A stretch of 31,197 nt of DNA. Origin: Candidatus Aenigmatarchaeota archaeon. GTDB taxonomy: Archaea; Aenigmatarchaeota; Aenigmatarchaeia; CG10238-14; SpSt-28. The stretch is taken from assembly GCA_021161995.1 (NCBI GenBank), contig JAGGZO010000075.1, positions 1-31,197 of the forward strand, given 5' to 3'. Below, one piece after another: positions 7,337 to 15,174 of this stretch. The translations under genes were made by a program, and so were the position numbers. Within the stretch, counting starts at the first letter, position 1. Every line of letters starts with the position of its first letter. The notes below the pieces were generated by a model. It saw only the letters and a list, made by a program, of their open reading frames with translations. It was not told where the DNA came from and did no database searches.

Positions 7337-7873
7337 TTATCCACGAGCAAATTTCTTCTTTATCCATTCCCAATTAGCAGAACTAACATCATTTGTTGGT
7401 ACAACTTTATTCTCCAGTTCTTTTTTTGGTAATAGCTGAACTGTTTTTTCTTCTTTTTTCTCTTCTTCTATCTCTATCTCTATGCTTTTTAGTTTTTGCC
7501 AGACATCATTTAGTTCAGCTTCTGTTACTGTCATAGGTTTGTTTTCAACCAGAGGGAAATCTTTCTTAAAATCATGGATTGGATATAACCTGACATGAAA
7601 ATGAGGAATCTGAGAAGGCATTATAGCAATATCAACAAATATAGCACCTAAAGCATCTTTTATGGCTTTTGCGATCAACATAGCTCTTTTAACAACCACT
7701 ATACTAGTTGGTAAATCATCATCAAAATTAGCATAATGTTTTTTTGGTACTACCAGACTCATTCCCTTGCTTCTCGGATTTATGTCCAAGAATGCTATAA
7801 CTTTTTCATCTTCGTAAAATACATACGCAGCAAGCTCTTTCCTGACTATTTTACAGAATATACACTCATTCAT
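7337..7873 (-). CDS. HIT-family nucleotide hydrolase/transferase
   Basis: 178 residues. It starts with CIFC (half of the structural zinc site seen in many HIT proteins), then FLDINPRSKG and LVVPKKHY. The histidine triad region is SQIPHFHVRLYP: two His are present, the second being the expected nucleophile, while the third triad His is Arg. The core ends near residue 115. About 60 acidic, Lys/Glu-rich residues follow with a short helical end (WEWIKKKF). HIT proteins hydrolyse or transfer nucleoside monophosphates (AMP-lysine, ApnA). Substrate is unknown here. It is divergent from uL3. Confidence 0.88.
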   Translation of the reverse strand: MNECIFCKIVRKELAAYVFYEDEKVIAFLDINPRSKGMSLVVPKKHYANFDDDLPTSIVVVKRAMLIAKAIKDALGAIFVDIAIMPSQIPHFHVRLYPIHDFKKDFPLVENKPMTVTEAELNDVWQKLKSIEIEIEEEKKEEKTVQLLPKKELENKVVPTNDVSSANWEWIKKKFARG

Positions 7874-7914
7874 ATTATAAATTATTGTAACTTAACACAT
7901 AAACACACTTAAAA

Positions 7915-7928
7915 TCTATTTAAATATT
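7915..7928 (+). promoter_or_regulatory. TATA box of uL3 gene
   Basis: TTTAAATA at 7919-7926 is centred about 28 nt before the uL3 ATG, the spacing expected for a leaderless archaeal transcript. It lies in the 76-nt divergent gap shared with the HIT gene. Confidence 0.65.
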
Positions 7929-7949
7929 TTTCGAAAATGGATATATAGT

Positions 7950-8957
7950 ATGGTAAAGGATTCAAAACCAAGAGCAGGAAGTTTAGCATTTTGGCCAAGA
8001 AAAAGGGCTAGGAGAATTTATCCTAGAATAAAGACTTATCCTAATAGTGAAAAACCACAATTACTTGCATTCGCTGGCTATAAAGCTGGTATGATTCATG
8101 TAATAGAGAAACAACAAGCAAGAATAGGTAAAAAGGTCTGGGAAGAAGATACTTTTGTTCCAGCCACTGTGATAGAAGTTCCTCCTCTGCTTGTGATAGG
8201 TGTCAAATTCTACAAAAAAACAACAGATGGATGCAAAGTTATTAGCGAGATAGTAAGCAAAGTTGTAGATGATGAAAAGATAAAGAAATACATAAGAAGG
8301 AAGATATCTGCTATCAAATCCAATGAAAGCGATGAAAAATGGAAAGAGATAGAGGGGATGAAAGACAAAATAGCTAAAATAAGAGTTTTGGTTTCAACCC
8401 AACCATGGTTAGCTGGTATTGGCAAAAAGACACCAGAAGTATTCGAAATCGAGATTGGTGGTAAGCCAGAAGAGGCTTTTGAGTATGCTAAGCAAATTCT
8501 AGGCAAAGAAATCAAAGCAAGTGAAGTATTCAAAGAAGGCTATTTTGTTGATATAATAGCAGTAACAAAGGGTAAAGGGACACAAGGCCCAGTAAAAAGA
8601 TTTGGCGTTAAAGAGCAAATAAGGAAGAACGCAAAACATAGAAGACATGTTGGTTCATTAGGAGCAGAAGGCGTCAGAAGAGTTTTGCCTGGCGTAGTGC
8701 CAAGCAGAGGTCAAATGGGTTATCAAGCAAGAACTGAATGCAATAAAAGAATACTAAAAATAGGAGAAAACGGAAAAGAAGTCACGCCACCAAGTGGATT
8801 CTCACATTATGGTGTGGTAAAGAGTGATTATATAATAATAGATGGTTCTGTACCAGGTCCTAAAAAGAGATTGATAATGTTAAGGTCTACTATAAGAAAG
8901 CAAGGTGTCATGATACCGCCCAAGATTCAGAAAATCGTTTTCACTAACCACAACTAA
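7950..8957 (+). CDS. rpl3: Large ribosomal subunit protein uL3
   Basis: 335 residues, normal for archaeal uL3. Typical features are the N-terminal SLAFWPRKRA, AGYKAGMIH, the long central archaeal insertion, and the conserved GKGTQGPVKRFGV, KHRRHVGSLG, RVLPGVVPSRGQMGYQ and the GPKKRLIMLR end. It binds 23S rRNA near the peptidyl transferase entrance and starts the S10-type ribosomal gene order. It has its own TATA box. Confidence 0.98.
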   Translation: MVKDSKPRAGSLAFWPRKRARRIYPRIKTYPNSEKPQLLAFAGYKAGMIHVIEKQQARIGKKVWEEDTFVPATVIEVPPLLVIGVKFYKKTTDGCKVISEIVSKVVDDEKIKKYIRRKISAIKSNESDEKWKEIEGMKDKIAKIRVLVSTQPWLAGIGKKTPEVFEIEIGGKPEEAFEYAKQILGKEIKASEVFKEGYFVDIIAVTKGKGTQGPVKRFGVKEQIRKNAKHRRHVGSLGAEGVRRVLPGVVPSRGQMGYQARTECNKRILKIGENGKEVTPPSGFSHYGVVKSDYIIIDGSVPGPKKRLIMLRSTIRKQGVMIPPKIQKIVFTNHN

Positions 8958-8980
8958 TTTTTATTGTTTTTCAAAAAACT

Positions 8981-8988
8981 TTTAAAAA
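8981..8988 (+). promoter_or_regulatory. TATA box of uL4 gene
   Basis: TTTAAAAA is centred about 28 nt before ATG 9012 in the 54-nt gap after uL3. It suggests uL4 can be transcribed separately as a leaderless mRNA. Confidence 0.55.
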
Positions 8989-9011
8989 CTTAAATCAACA
9001 AATAAGCGGTT

Positions 9012-9836
9012 ATGAAGATAGATGTACTAAATTTGAAGGGGAAGTCTGTAAAAAAGATAGAAATACCAAAATCTATACTTGAATTCCCTGTTAGAGAAGA
9101 TTTGATTCTAAGGGATTTTCTATCGATTCAAAGCAAAAAGAGACAGCCTTATGGAAATGATCCATGGGCTGGTTTGAGGACTTCTGCTCATTATCATGGT
9201 TTAAGGCATCCATACAGAGTAAACGTAACTCAGATGGGTACTGGAATGGCAAGACACCAAAGAATTCATGGAAAAACTGCTCCACACATGATTTTTACTG
9301 CTAGAGTAGCACCAAACGTTAGAAAGGGTCATAGAGTACATGGTCCAAAAGCTGAAAAGGTTTGGGAGCAGAAAATAAACAGAAAGGAAAAGAAACTAGC
9401 TATATTATCGGCCATAGCAGCTAGCTTCCTCAAAGATTTTGTATCAAAGAGAGGACACGAAATAGATGAATTAAAGGTTTTCCCAATCGTTGTTACTGAT
9501 GAAATAGAGAGCATAAAGAAAGCAAAAGAGCTCAAAGAATTTTTGAAATCGATTGGTTTAGAGAAAGAGTTAGAAAGAATACACAAAAGAAAGGTAAGAG
9601 CTGGAAAAGGTAAAATGAGAGGAAGGAGGTACAAAAAGAAGAAAGGTCCGCTAATAATAGTAACAAAAAACGATGGAGTATTAAAAGCTGCCAGAAATCT
9701 AAACATAGATGTTTGCTTAGTAGACAATTTGAACACAGAACTACTTGCGCCAGGTGCACAACCAGGTAGACTAACGATATGGAGTGAAAATGCTTTGAAG
9801 AAAATCACGGGAAAATTCAAGAAACTTGCTATATAA
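9012..9836 (+). CDS. rpl4: Large ribosomal subunit protein uL4
   Basis: 274 residues, archaeal/eukaryotic uL4. The N-terminal domain leads to the exit-tunnel loop with KKRQPYGNDPWAG, HGLRHPYRVN and the GTGMARHQRIHGKTAPHM stretch, followed by the globular domain. The basic segment KVRAGKGKMRGRRYKKKKG and the C-terminal LLAPGAQPGRLTIW are family signatures. It sits between uL3 and uL23 in the standard order. Confidence 0.98.
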   Translation: MKIDVLNLKGKSVKKIEIPKSILEFPVREDLILRDFLSIQSKKRQPYGNDPWAGLRTSAHYHGLRHPYRVNVTQMGTGMARHQRIHGKTAPHMIFTARVAPNVRKGHRVHGPKAEKVWEQKINRKEKKLAILSAIAASFLKDFVSKRGHEIDELKVFPIVVTDEIESIKKAKELKEFLKSIGLEKELERIHKRKVRAGKGKMRGRRYKKKKGPLIIVTKNDGVLKAARNLNIDVCLVDNLNTELLAPGAQPGRLTIWSENALKKITGKFKKLAI

Positions 9837-9840
9837 AATA

Positions 9841-9848
9841 TTTAAAAT
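9841..9848 (+). promoter_or_regulatory. TATA box of uL23 gene
   Basis: TTTAAAAT lies about 26 nt before ATG 9870, immediately after the uL4 stop. A weak GTGAT SD-like match (9862-9866) also precedes the start. Confidence 0.5.
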
Positions 9849-9869
9849 ATTTTTGGTTATAGTGATTTC

Positions 9870-10133
9870 ATGGTAGACCCATACAAGGTTTTGAAATATC
9901 CATATATTTCGGAAAAAGGTATGAAATTAGCTGAAACTGAGAATAAAATAGTTTTTATTGTAGATAGAAAAGCCAACAAGAAAGAAATCAAAGAAGCTTT
10001 TGAAAAATTGTTTGAAGTTAAAGTAACTAAGGTCAACACACTAATCACAAGAAAAGGTGAAAAGAAGGCATACATAAAACTAGCTCCTGAATTCAAAGCA
10101 AGCGAAATAATTGCTAAACTAGGCTTAGTCTAG
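9870..10133 (+). CDS. rpl23: Large ribosomal subunit protein uL23
   Basis: 87 residues, full length. It has YPYISEKGMKLAETENKIVFIVD at the N-terminus, then NKKEIKEAFEKLFEVKV and KVNTLITRKGEKKAYIKL, the conserved rRNA-binding core at the exit tunnel rim. The stop is 5 nt from the convergent COG2426 gene, so the ribosomal cluster is interrupted here. Confidence 0.97.
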   Translation: MVDPYKVLKYPYISEKGMKLAETENKIVFIVDRKANKKEIKEAFEKLFEVKVTKVNTLITRKGEKKAYIKLAPEFKASEIIAKLGLV

Positions 10134-10138
10134 ATCCT

Positions 10139-10591
10139 TTATTTTATCAAGCTAAATATACCAAGAGATGCAGAAGATACTATCAGTGCTGCTCCGCAAA
10201 CCCCCATCAATACAGCAAGATAAGCTTTCTTCCAGTCTACACTCATTAACCATGCTAGAATTGATCCGGAATAAGCACCACTAAAGGGCAATGGAATCGC
10301 AACGAATATAGCTATACCTAGTATTTTATATCTTTCAACATACTTACTGCCTTTCTTCTTGGTTCTCTGGATTATTCTTCTAACTATTTTGAATCTGGAA
10401 AAGAAGTTATGGTAAAAAAATTCTAATCCAAAATAAACTGGAAAAAACACGAGAGAATTAAACACAATCGAGATTAATATAACTAAAGGATAATTCATTC
10501 CCGTAGCAATACCATATGGTATAGAGCCTCTTAACTCTAAGAATGGAGACATAGAAATGATGATGATTTTTAGAATGTCGATGAAATCCAT
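10139..10591 (-). CDS. Small multidrug export/COG2426 family membrane protein
   Basis: 150 residues with four or more hydrophobic segments. It has the family's N-terminal SPFLELRGSIPYGIATGM motif and the central VAIPLPFSGAYSGSILAW motif, which match COG2426 (Pfam Sm_multidrug_ex). The transported substrate is not established for the family. It is antisense to the surrounding ribosomal genes and separates uL23 from uL2, which are adjacent in most archaea. It is divergent from the next small membrane gene. Confidence 0.85.
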   Translation of the reverse strand: MDFIDILKIIIISMSPFLELRGSIPYGIATGMNYPLVILISIVFNSLVFFPVYFGLEFFYHNFFSRFKIVRRIIQRTKKKGSKYVERYKILGIAIFVAIPLPFSGAYSGSILAWLMSVDWKKAYLAVLMGVCGAALIVSSASLGIFSLIK

Positions 10592-10640
10592 AAAATTGGT
10601 TACACATTAACCATAAAACTATTTTTAACCTATTAAGTTT

Positions 10641-11009
10641 ATGGTATCTTGGGGAGAAGCATTAAAATACGCACTAAAAATATCCTCTGCCGGTAGCTTA
10701 TTGAAACTAGCAGGAACTATACTCAGTATTGTTGGTGTCGCATTTTTATCCAAGCTGATATTTTCATTTGTGTTAGAAGGTTTGCTTAATTTAGCTGCTG
10801 AGATGATTCAGCAGTTAGGCCAGATTAGTGGTCAGCAAATAACACAGTTTAATTTTATGCTAAATTACACTAAAGATCAAATGATAAGAGACGGTATAAT
10901 AGGAATTTTAACTTACTTCTTTGGTAGTATGTTTAGATTCATGGGTGAAAAAGTACCAGAGATAAAGTATACTGTAGAGTTGATAAAAAAAGAACTCGAG
11001 AAAAGATAA
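10641..11009 (+). CDS. Hypothetical membrane-associated protein, 122 aa
   Basis: Hydrophobic N-terminal half with one or two helices (about residues 18-55), an amphipathic Gln-rich middle (QQLGQISGQQITQF), another hydrophobic stretch (about 88-100) and a charged C-terminal helix ending KKELEKR. No family is recognised. It is preceded by a T-rich TTTTTAACC element about 20 nt upstream and is followed within 54 nt by uL2. Its position inside the ribosomal cluster, with COG2426, suggests an inserted two-gene cassette. Confidence 0.6.
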   Translation: MVSWGEALKYALKISSAGSLLKLAGTILSIVGVAFLSKLIFSFVLEGLLNLAAEMIQQLGQISGQQITQFNFMLNYTKDQMIRDGIIGILTYFFGSMFRFMGEKVPEIKYTVELIKKELEKR

Positions 11010-11053
11010 TTTTTAAATGTTTTATGCAATGTAGTTTTTATTGATATACATTC

Positions 11054-11059
11054 GGTGAG
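11054..11059 (+). promoter_or_regulatory. Shine-Dalgarno of uL2
   Basis: GGTGAG lies 4 nt before ATG 11064. A TATA-like TTTTAAAT is at 11011-11018, implying a short leader of about 25 nt, unlike the leaderless uL3 and uL4. Confidence 0.55.
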
Positions 11060-11063
11060 CTAA

Positions 11064-11762
11064 ATGGCAAAAAGACCAATTGTAAGAGTTAGAGGAAGGG
11101 GAACGCCTAGATATAGAGCTCCTTCGCATAGATATCTTGCAGATTGGAGATACTACTTCTACAGCGACAAAATTTATGGATTTGTAAAAGACATCGTTCA
11201 CGATCCAGGTAGAAACCCACCAATGGCATTAATAAAGCTAGAGGATGGTAGAGAATTTTATCATGTTGCCCCACATGGCTTAAAAACTGGTGATGTAATA
11301 AGCATAAACGGTGAACCAAAGTTAGGTAGCATATTGATGCTAAGAGATATACCTGAAGGTACAAAGATATATGGTTTAGAAAGTTTCCCTGGTTCTGGTC
11401 CGAGATTTGCTAGAACATCTGGCTCTTTTGCAATAATACTTAGCAAATCAGATAAAACCGCTACTATACTATTGCCAAGTGGAAAAATTAAAGAACTAGA
11501 CTTAAGATGTAGAGCTTCTATCGGTGTTCCTGCAGGAGAAGGTAGACACGAGAAACCATTCTTGAAAGCTGGTAAAAAGTATCATGCGATGAGAGCAAGA
11601 AACAGGAGATGGCCAATGGTTTCACCGACAAAAATGAATGCCGTTGATCATCCATGGGGAGGTACATCAAAGAGACCTAAATACAAGTTAGTTCACAGAA
11701 CAGCTCCACCAGGCCAGAAAGTTGGTAGCGTCTCACCAAAAAGAACAGGTAGAAAGAAGTAG
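11064..11762 (+). CDS. rpl2: Large ribosomal subunit protein uL2
   Basis: 232 residues, normal for archaea. It has RGRGTPRYRAPSHRY at the N-terminus, VHDPGRNPPMALI, the SH3-like fold region, and the C-terminal MNAVDHPWGG with the conserved His near the peptidyl transferase centre, ending in a basic tail. It restarts the ribosomal order after the inserted cassette and is followed 48 nt later by uS19. Confidence 0.98.
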   Translation: MAKRPIVRVRGRGTPRYRAPSHRYLADWRYYFYSDKIYGFVKDIVHDPGRNPPMALIKLEDGREFYHVAPHGLKTGDVISINGEPKLGSILMLRDIPEGTKIYGLESFPGSGPRFARTSGSFAIILSKSDKTATILLPSGKIKELDLRCRASIGVPAGEGRHEKPFLKAGKKYHAMRARNRRWPMVSPTKMNAVDHPWGGTSKRPKYKLVHRTAPPGQKVGSVSPKRTGRKK

Positions 11763-11780
11763 CACACTATATTTTAACTT

Positions 11781-11788
11781 TTTAAACT
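11781..11788 (+). promoter_or_regulatory. TATA box of uS19 gene
   Basis: TTTAAACT is centred about 27 nt before ATG 11811 in the 48-nt gap after uL2. No SD is seen, which fits leaderless initiation. Confidence 0.55.
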
Positions 11789-11810
11789 TTTTCTCATACT
11801 TAATTTAAGT

Positions 11811-12203
11811 ATGCCGAAGAAAGAATTCAGATACAGAGGTTATACATTAGAAGAACTTAAACAAATGTCTCTAAACGAATTAGCTAAAGTTTTTAACGCA
11901 AAAGCAAGAAGAAAAATAAGAAGAGGTTTTACTGAAGAAGAAAAGAAATTACTTGAAAAAATAAGGAAATTTCCTGAAAACAAATTTATAAGAACTCATC
12001 TAAGAGACATGATAATTCTCCCTGAAATGGTTGGTAGGACTATAGGTGTTTACAACGGTAAAGAATTTGTAAGCATAAAAATAACCCCTGAAATGATTGG
12101 TTACAGATTGGGAGATTTTGCACATACTGTTAAGAAGGTTGAACACTCTGCGCCAGGTATAGGTGCAACAAGAGGATCTAAGTTTGCCGCAACACAGAAG
12201 TAA
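11811..12203 (+). CDS. rps19: Small ribosomal subunit protein uS19
   Basis: 130 residues. It starts KKEFRYRGYTLEELKQMSL, as in archaeal/eukaryotic uS19 (S15e). It contains the core FIRTHLRDMIILPEMVGRTIGVYNGKEF, split over strands, and HTVKKVEHSAPGIGATRGSKF at the C-terminus. It binds 16S rRNA in the head of the small subunit. The stop is 8 nt before uL22. Confidence 0.98.
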   Translation: MPKKEFRYRGYTLEELKQMSLNELAKVFNAKARRKIRRGFTEEEKKLLEKIRKFPENKFIRTHLRDMIILPEMVGRTIGVYNGKEFVSIKITPEMIGYRLGDFAHTVKKVEHSAPGIGATRGSKFAATQK

Positions 12204-12211
12204 GTGAGATT

Positions 12212-12580
12212 ATGGTAGCAAAAGAGGCAATTGCAAGAGGATATAACCTAAGAATTTCCACAAAGCATTCTCTAGCCATTGCAGATGTTCTAGGTGGAAT
12301 GAAACTACAAAGAGCGATAAAATTCATGGAAAACGTGGTTAAAGGTAAACAAACTCTTGATGGTAAAAAATATTATACAAATGCATCTAAATCATTTTTG
12401 GAATTATTAAAAAACGCACTCGCAAACGCAAAGAATAAAAACCTCAACGAGGAAAAACTCTTCATAAAGGCAATAAAAGTCAATAGAGGACCAAAAATAA
12501 GAGGTACCAGAACGAGATGGAAACTAAGATTTAGAAAATTAAAATCCACACATGTAGAAATTGTTGTGGAGGAGAGATAA
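12212..12580 (+). CDS. rpl22: Large ribosomal subunit protein uL22
   Basis: 122 residues. It has KEAIARGYNLRISTKHSLAI at the N-terminus and the loop region INRGP-type KVNRGPKIRGTRTRWKLRF that reaches into the exit tunnel. It is somewhat shorter than typical archaeal uL22 (about 150) but has both the globular domain and the hairpin. The TAA overlaps the ATG of uS3 (TAATG), suggesting coupling. Confidence 0.96.
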   Translation: MVAKEAIARGYNLRISTKHSLAIADVLGGMKLQRAIKFMENVVKGKQTLDGKKYYTNASKSFLELLKNALANAKNKNLNEEKLFIKAIKVNRGPKIRGTRTRWKLRFRKLKSTHVEIVVEER

Positions 12581-13200
12581 TGGGAGTAGAAAAAGTATTT
12601 GTAAAACAGGTAGTGAAGAAGTTTGACATAGATGGTTTTCTAAAGAATGTTTTTGAGAGGGCTGAAATTAGTAAAATAGAAACCGAAAGAACCCCACTCG
12701 GAACAAGAATAATCATATACGTAGGTAGACCTGGGTTAGCTATTTCTAGATTAAGAAAATTTGAAAGAGATATAATCGATACTCTCAAAAACGAATACAA
12801 AATTGATAACCCAATGATTGATATAAGAGAGGTTGAAAATCCGTATATAGATGCTAGAATAGTTGCGTACAGAATAAAAAAGGCTATAGAGAGGGGTATC
12901 CATTACAAAAAAGTTTCCATGTTTTATTTGGATAAAATTTTGCAGAACGGTGCTGTTGGTGCAGAAATTAGAATTGCTGGTAAGGTATTAGGTAAAGAAA
13001 GGTCTGCTATTAAAAAATTCACGAAGGGCTATATATTGCACACTGGAAATTATAAAGAAGAGCTTGTTGACACAGCTTATGCCCAAGCATTCACAAAACC
13101 TGGTATTGTTGGAATTCAGGTTAAGATATTAAAGAAAGCACCAGAAGAATTTGTTTTCGAAAAGAGGTTGGTGAAAGATGGCGATACTAAGAGCGAATGA
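12580..13200 (+). CDS. rps3: Small ribosomal subunit protein uS3
   Basis: 206 residues with an N-terminal KH type-II domain, including TPLGTRIIIYVGRPGLAI (GxxG-like loop), and the C-terminal S3 domain with GAVGAEIRIAGKVLGKERS. It forms part of the mRNA entry channel. GGAGGAGA lies just before ATG 12580. The end overlaps uL29 by 23 nt, and the TGA stop is at family-normal length, so UGA works as a stop here. Confidence 0.98.
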   Translation: MGVEKVFVKQVVKKFDIDGFLKNVFERAEISKIETERTPLGTRIIIYVGRPGLAISRLRKFERDIIDTLKNEYKIDNPMIDIREVENPYIDARIVAYRIKKAIERGIHYKKVSMFYLDKILQNGAVGAEIRIAGKVLGKERSAIKKFTKGYILHTGNYKEELVDTAYAQAFTKPGIVGIQVKILKKAPEEFVFEKRLVKDGDTKSE

Positions 13201-13387
13201 AATTAGGAAAATGTCTCCAGAAGAAATAAAAAAGCGTTTGAATGAATTAAAATTAGAGCTAATGAAATTGAAAGGCAATGTAAAGATGCATAGACCAATC
13301 CAAAACACAGGTAGGATTAAAGAGATAAAAAGAACGATTGCGCGTCTTCTAACAATCCTTAATGAAAAAGGTGTAAACGAAGGATGA
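13178..13387 (+). CDS. rpl29: Large ribosomal subunit protein uL29
   Basis: 69 residues of two long helices: ANEIRKMSPEEIKKRLNELK then, after a short turn, NTGRIKEIKRTIARLLTILNE. Length and motif order match archaeal uL29. A GGTGA SD lies inside the uS3 end, 3 nt before the ATG. The TGA stop overlaps the aIF1 start (ATGA). Confidence 0.96.
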   Translation: MAILRANEIRKMSPEEIKKRLNELKLELMKLKGNVKMHRPIQNTGRIKEIKRTIARLLTILNEKGVNEG

Positions 13388-13682
13388 GCGATAACTCTGG
13401 AATAAAGCTTCCTGGAGAAATACTAGACATCGAAAAGGTTCTCGAGAAGGCAGAGGAGAAGATAAAGATAAGAGTAGAAAGGAGAAGATACGGAAGAATG
13501 GTAACCATAATAGAAGGTATTGGCAGTGATGCTAGGCAAGTGGCATCTAGTTTGAAATCAAAGTTGGGTTGCGGGGGAACAGTAAAGGAAGGGAGAATAG
13601 AATTGCAAGGAGATCACAGAAAAGAATAAAAGACCTTCTCGTTAAAATGGGGTATTCAGAAGAACAGATAGAAATCTTCTGA
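13384..13682 (+). CDS. Translation initiation factor aIF1 (SUI1) with an apparent -1 frame break
   Basis: SUI1/eIF1-type factor that guards start-codon selection in the P site. The core RRRYGRMVTIIEGIG, DARQVASSLKSKLGCGGTVKEG and IELQGDHR is typical. The annotated frame ends at TAA 13627-13629 (81 aa), too short: it lacks the last helix and strand. Reading one base back at the A-run 13620-13623 continues as RIKDLLVKMGYSEEQIEIF and stops at TGA 13680-13682, giving a normal 99-aa factor. So there is either a one-base deletion in the sequence or a -1 frameshift during translation. It sits in the conserved uL29-aIF1-Rpp29 order. Confidence 0.9.
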
Positions 13683-13718
13683 TCTCTTTCTTTATTTTTG
13701 TTTGTTTTTTCTTATTTT

Positions 13719-14027
13719 ATGGCAATAACTCCAAAAAATATCGTTAGGCATGAACTTATAGGACTAAAGGTTAGGATATCTTCCTCAAAAAACAAATCCT
13801 TAAATGGTTTATCAGGTGTTGTCGTAGATGAGACATGTAACACTTTAGTCATAAAAACCAAAGACGGAAAGGAGAAAATAGTAATAAAAAAGGTTTGTAT
13901 GTTTGATTTTACATTACCAAACGGTACTGTTGTAAGTGTTGATGGTAGGTTGCTTATTGGCAGACCCGAAGATAGAATAAAAAAGAAACTACCAAAATGG
14001 AAGCTCTCTGAATTAAAAAACGTTTAA
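13719..14027 (+). CDS. rnp1: RNase P protein component 1 (Rpp29/Rnp1)
   Basis: About 102 residues from ATG 13719; an ATG 21 nt upstream would add seven hydrophobic residues atypical of the family. The Sm-like barrel is recognisable by IVRHELIGLKVRI, GLSGVVVDETCNTLVIKT and GRLLIGRPEDRIKKKL. Rpp29 partners Rpp21 on RNase P RNA and supports tRNA 5' maturation. In most archaea it lies between aIF1 and uS17; here Rpp30 follows instead. Confidence 0.95.
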   Translation: MAITPKNIVRHELIGLKVRISSSKNKSLNGLSGVVVDETCNTLVIKTKDGKEKIVIKKVCMFDFTLPNGTVVSVDGRLLIGRPEDRIKKKLPKWKLSELKNV

Positions 14028-14041
14028 TCGAACTTTTAATA

Positions 14042-14776
14042 ATGTACTATTTTGAGCCGTGTCTGATTTACAAGAATGAAAATCAATTTGAAAAATTGTT
14101 GAAAACTGCTAAGATTCTAGGTTATAATGGCACAATAGCGTATGTTGATTTCTCTAAGAGTATAGCAAACAAGCTAAGTCAGATTGAAGAAAAAATAAGA
14201 CAGATGGGCAGTAAACATAAGATGAATGTATTTTTCGGTCTACTGCTAAAAAATCATAAACAAATAAGATATATTCAGAAGGCCAGAAGAAAAGTGGATT
14301 CAGTAGCTGTTATAGGGGGTGATATAAAGACAAATAGAATGGTCGTAGAATCTGTTTATGTTGATTTCCTGATAGATCCGCAGAAAAATAGGAAAAAAGA
14401 TTGTGGACTTAACCATGTATTTGCAAAAGCTGCCACTAAAAATGATGTATCAATTCTAATAAATGCAAAAAGATTGACTAGCTTACCTGACCACCATCTT
14501 TCAAGAGAAGTTACTAAGCTAAGAGAGCTAGTAAGAGTTTTGACCAACTCAAAAACAATGATAACAATCTCTTCATGCGCAGAAAAACCGAATGAATTAA
14601 GAGATCCTATTATGCTATCATCATTTTTACATATACTCGGTTTAGAACTCAAAGATGCTAAAAAGTCTATTTCATCAATTCCATTAAATATAGTAAAGAA
14701 AAACCAGGAAAAACGAGATGAGAAATGGATTTTACCAGGTGTGAAGGTGAAAAAATGGGGAGTTACAGGGAAATAA
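14042..14776 (+). CDS. rnp3: RNase P protein component 3 (Rpp30/Rnp3)
   Basis: 244 residues, a TIM-barrel-like PHP-fold RNase P subunit. It has the family stretches VAVIGGDIKTNRMVVES, VDFLIDP, CGLNHVFAKAATKNDVSILIN and a late RDPIMLSSFLHILGL. It pairs with Pop5 as a heterotetramer that activates the catalytic RNA. The gene overlaps pop5 by 22 nt, matching that partnership. It begins 14 nt after rnp1. Confidence 0.93.
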   Translation: MYYFEPCLIYKNENQFEKLLKTAKILGYNGTIAYVDFSKSIANKLSQIEEKIRQMGSKHKMNVFFGLLLKNHKQIRYIQKARRKVDSVAVIGGDIKTNRMVVESVYVDFLIDPQKNRKKDCGLNHVFAKAATKNDVSILINAKRLTSLPDHHLSREVTKLRELVRVLTNSKTMITISSCAEKPNELRDPIMLSSFLHILGLELKDAKKSISSIPLNIVKKNQEKRDEKWILPGVKVKKWGVTGK

Positions 14777-15132
14777 AGCATTTAAGAGTATTGAGACCAA
14801 CACTGAGGGAGAAGAAAAGATATATATTGATCGAATTCATACCCATCGATAAAAAATTGAAAGTGAAAAGGGAGATTGTGATAAAAGAAATCCTCGCTAC
14901 AATACAAAAAACTTTTGGTACGGTTGGGAGTGGATATTTTTCTCTTTCATTAGTTAAAAGCAAAAAAACAGGACAAAACCAAATTATAGTTAGGGTAAAT
15001 CATCTATCAGTACCGTTTGTTATTGCATCTCTGTTGTTTATGAAAAAAATATACTCTTATGGCGTAGTAATCAAAACGCTTAGAGTTAGTGGGACTATAA
15101 AGTCTCTTCTTGCTGGTTTCACTGACAAGTAA
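14755..15132 (+). CDS. rnp2: RNase P protein component 2 (Pop5/Rnp2)
   Basis: About 125 residues from ATG 14755 (an upstream ATG at 14725 is deeper in rnp3). It starts REIKHLRVLRPTLREKKRYI, as Pop5 does, and continues with LIEFIP, TVGSGYFSLSLV, IIVRVNHLSVPFVIASLLF and VVIKTLRVSGTIKSL. A GAAGGTGA SD lies before the start. It forms the Pop5-Rpp30 module with the overlapping upstream gene. Confidence 0.93.
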   Translation: MGSYREIKHLRVLRPTLREKKRYILIEFIPIDKKLKVKREIVIKEILATIQKTFGTVGSGYFSLSLVKSKKTGQNQIIVRVNHLSVPFVIASLLFMKKIYSYGVVIKTLRVSGTIKSLLAGFTDK

Positions 15133-15174
15133 AATATTTAAGGATATAAAGATTGAGTTTTAATGGGTGAGAGA

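Noticed and set aside
9329..9820. Long antisense frame opposite uL4 (similar ones opposite uL3, psmA, Rrp41 and Rrp42)
   Set aside because: Low-complexity Ser/Phe/Leu translations that mirror Lys/Glu-rich codons of real genes on the other strand.
15163..15174. ATG 15163 as the start of the unknown gene
   Set aside because: A GGTGAGAG SD four nt before ATG 15175 fits better, although a leaderless start at 15163 is not excluded.
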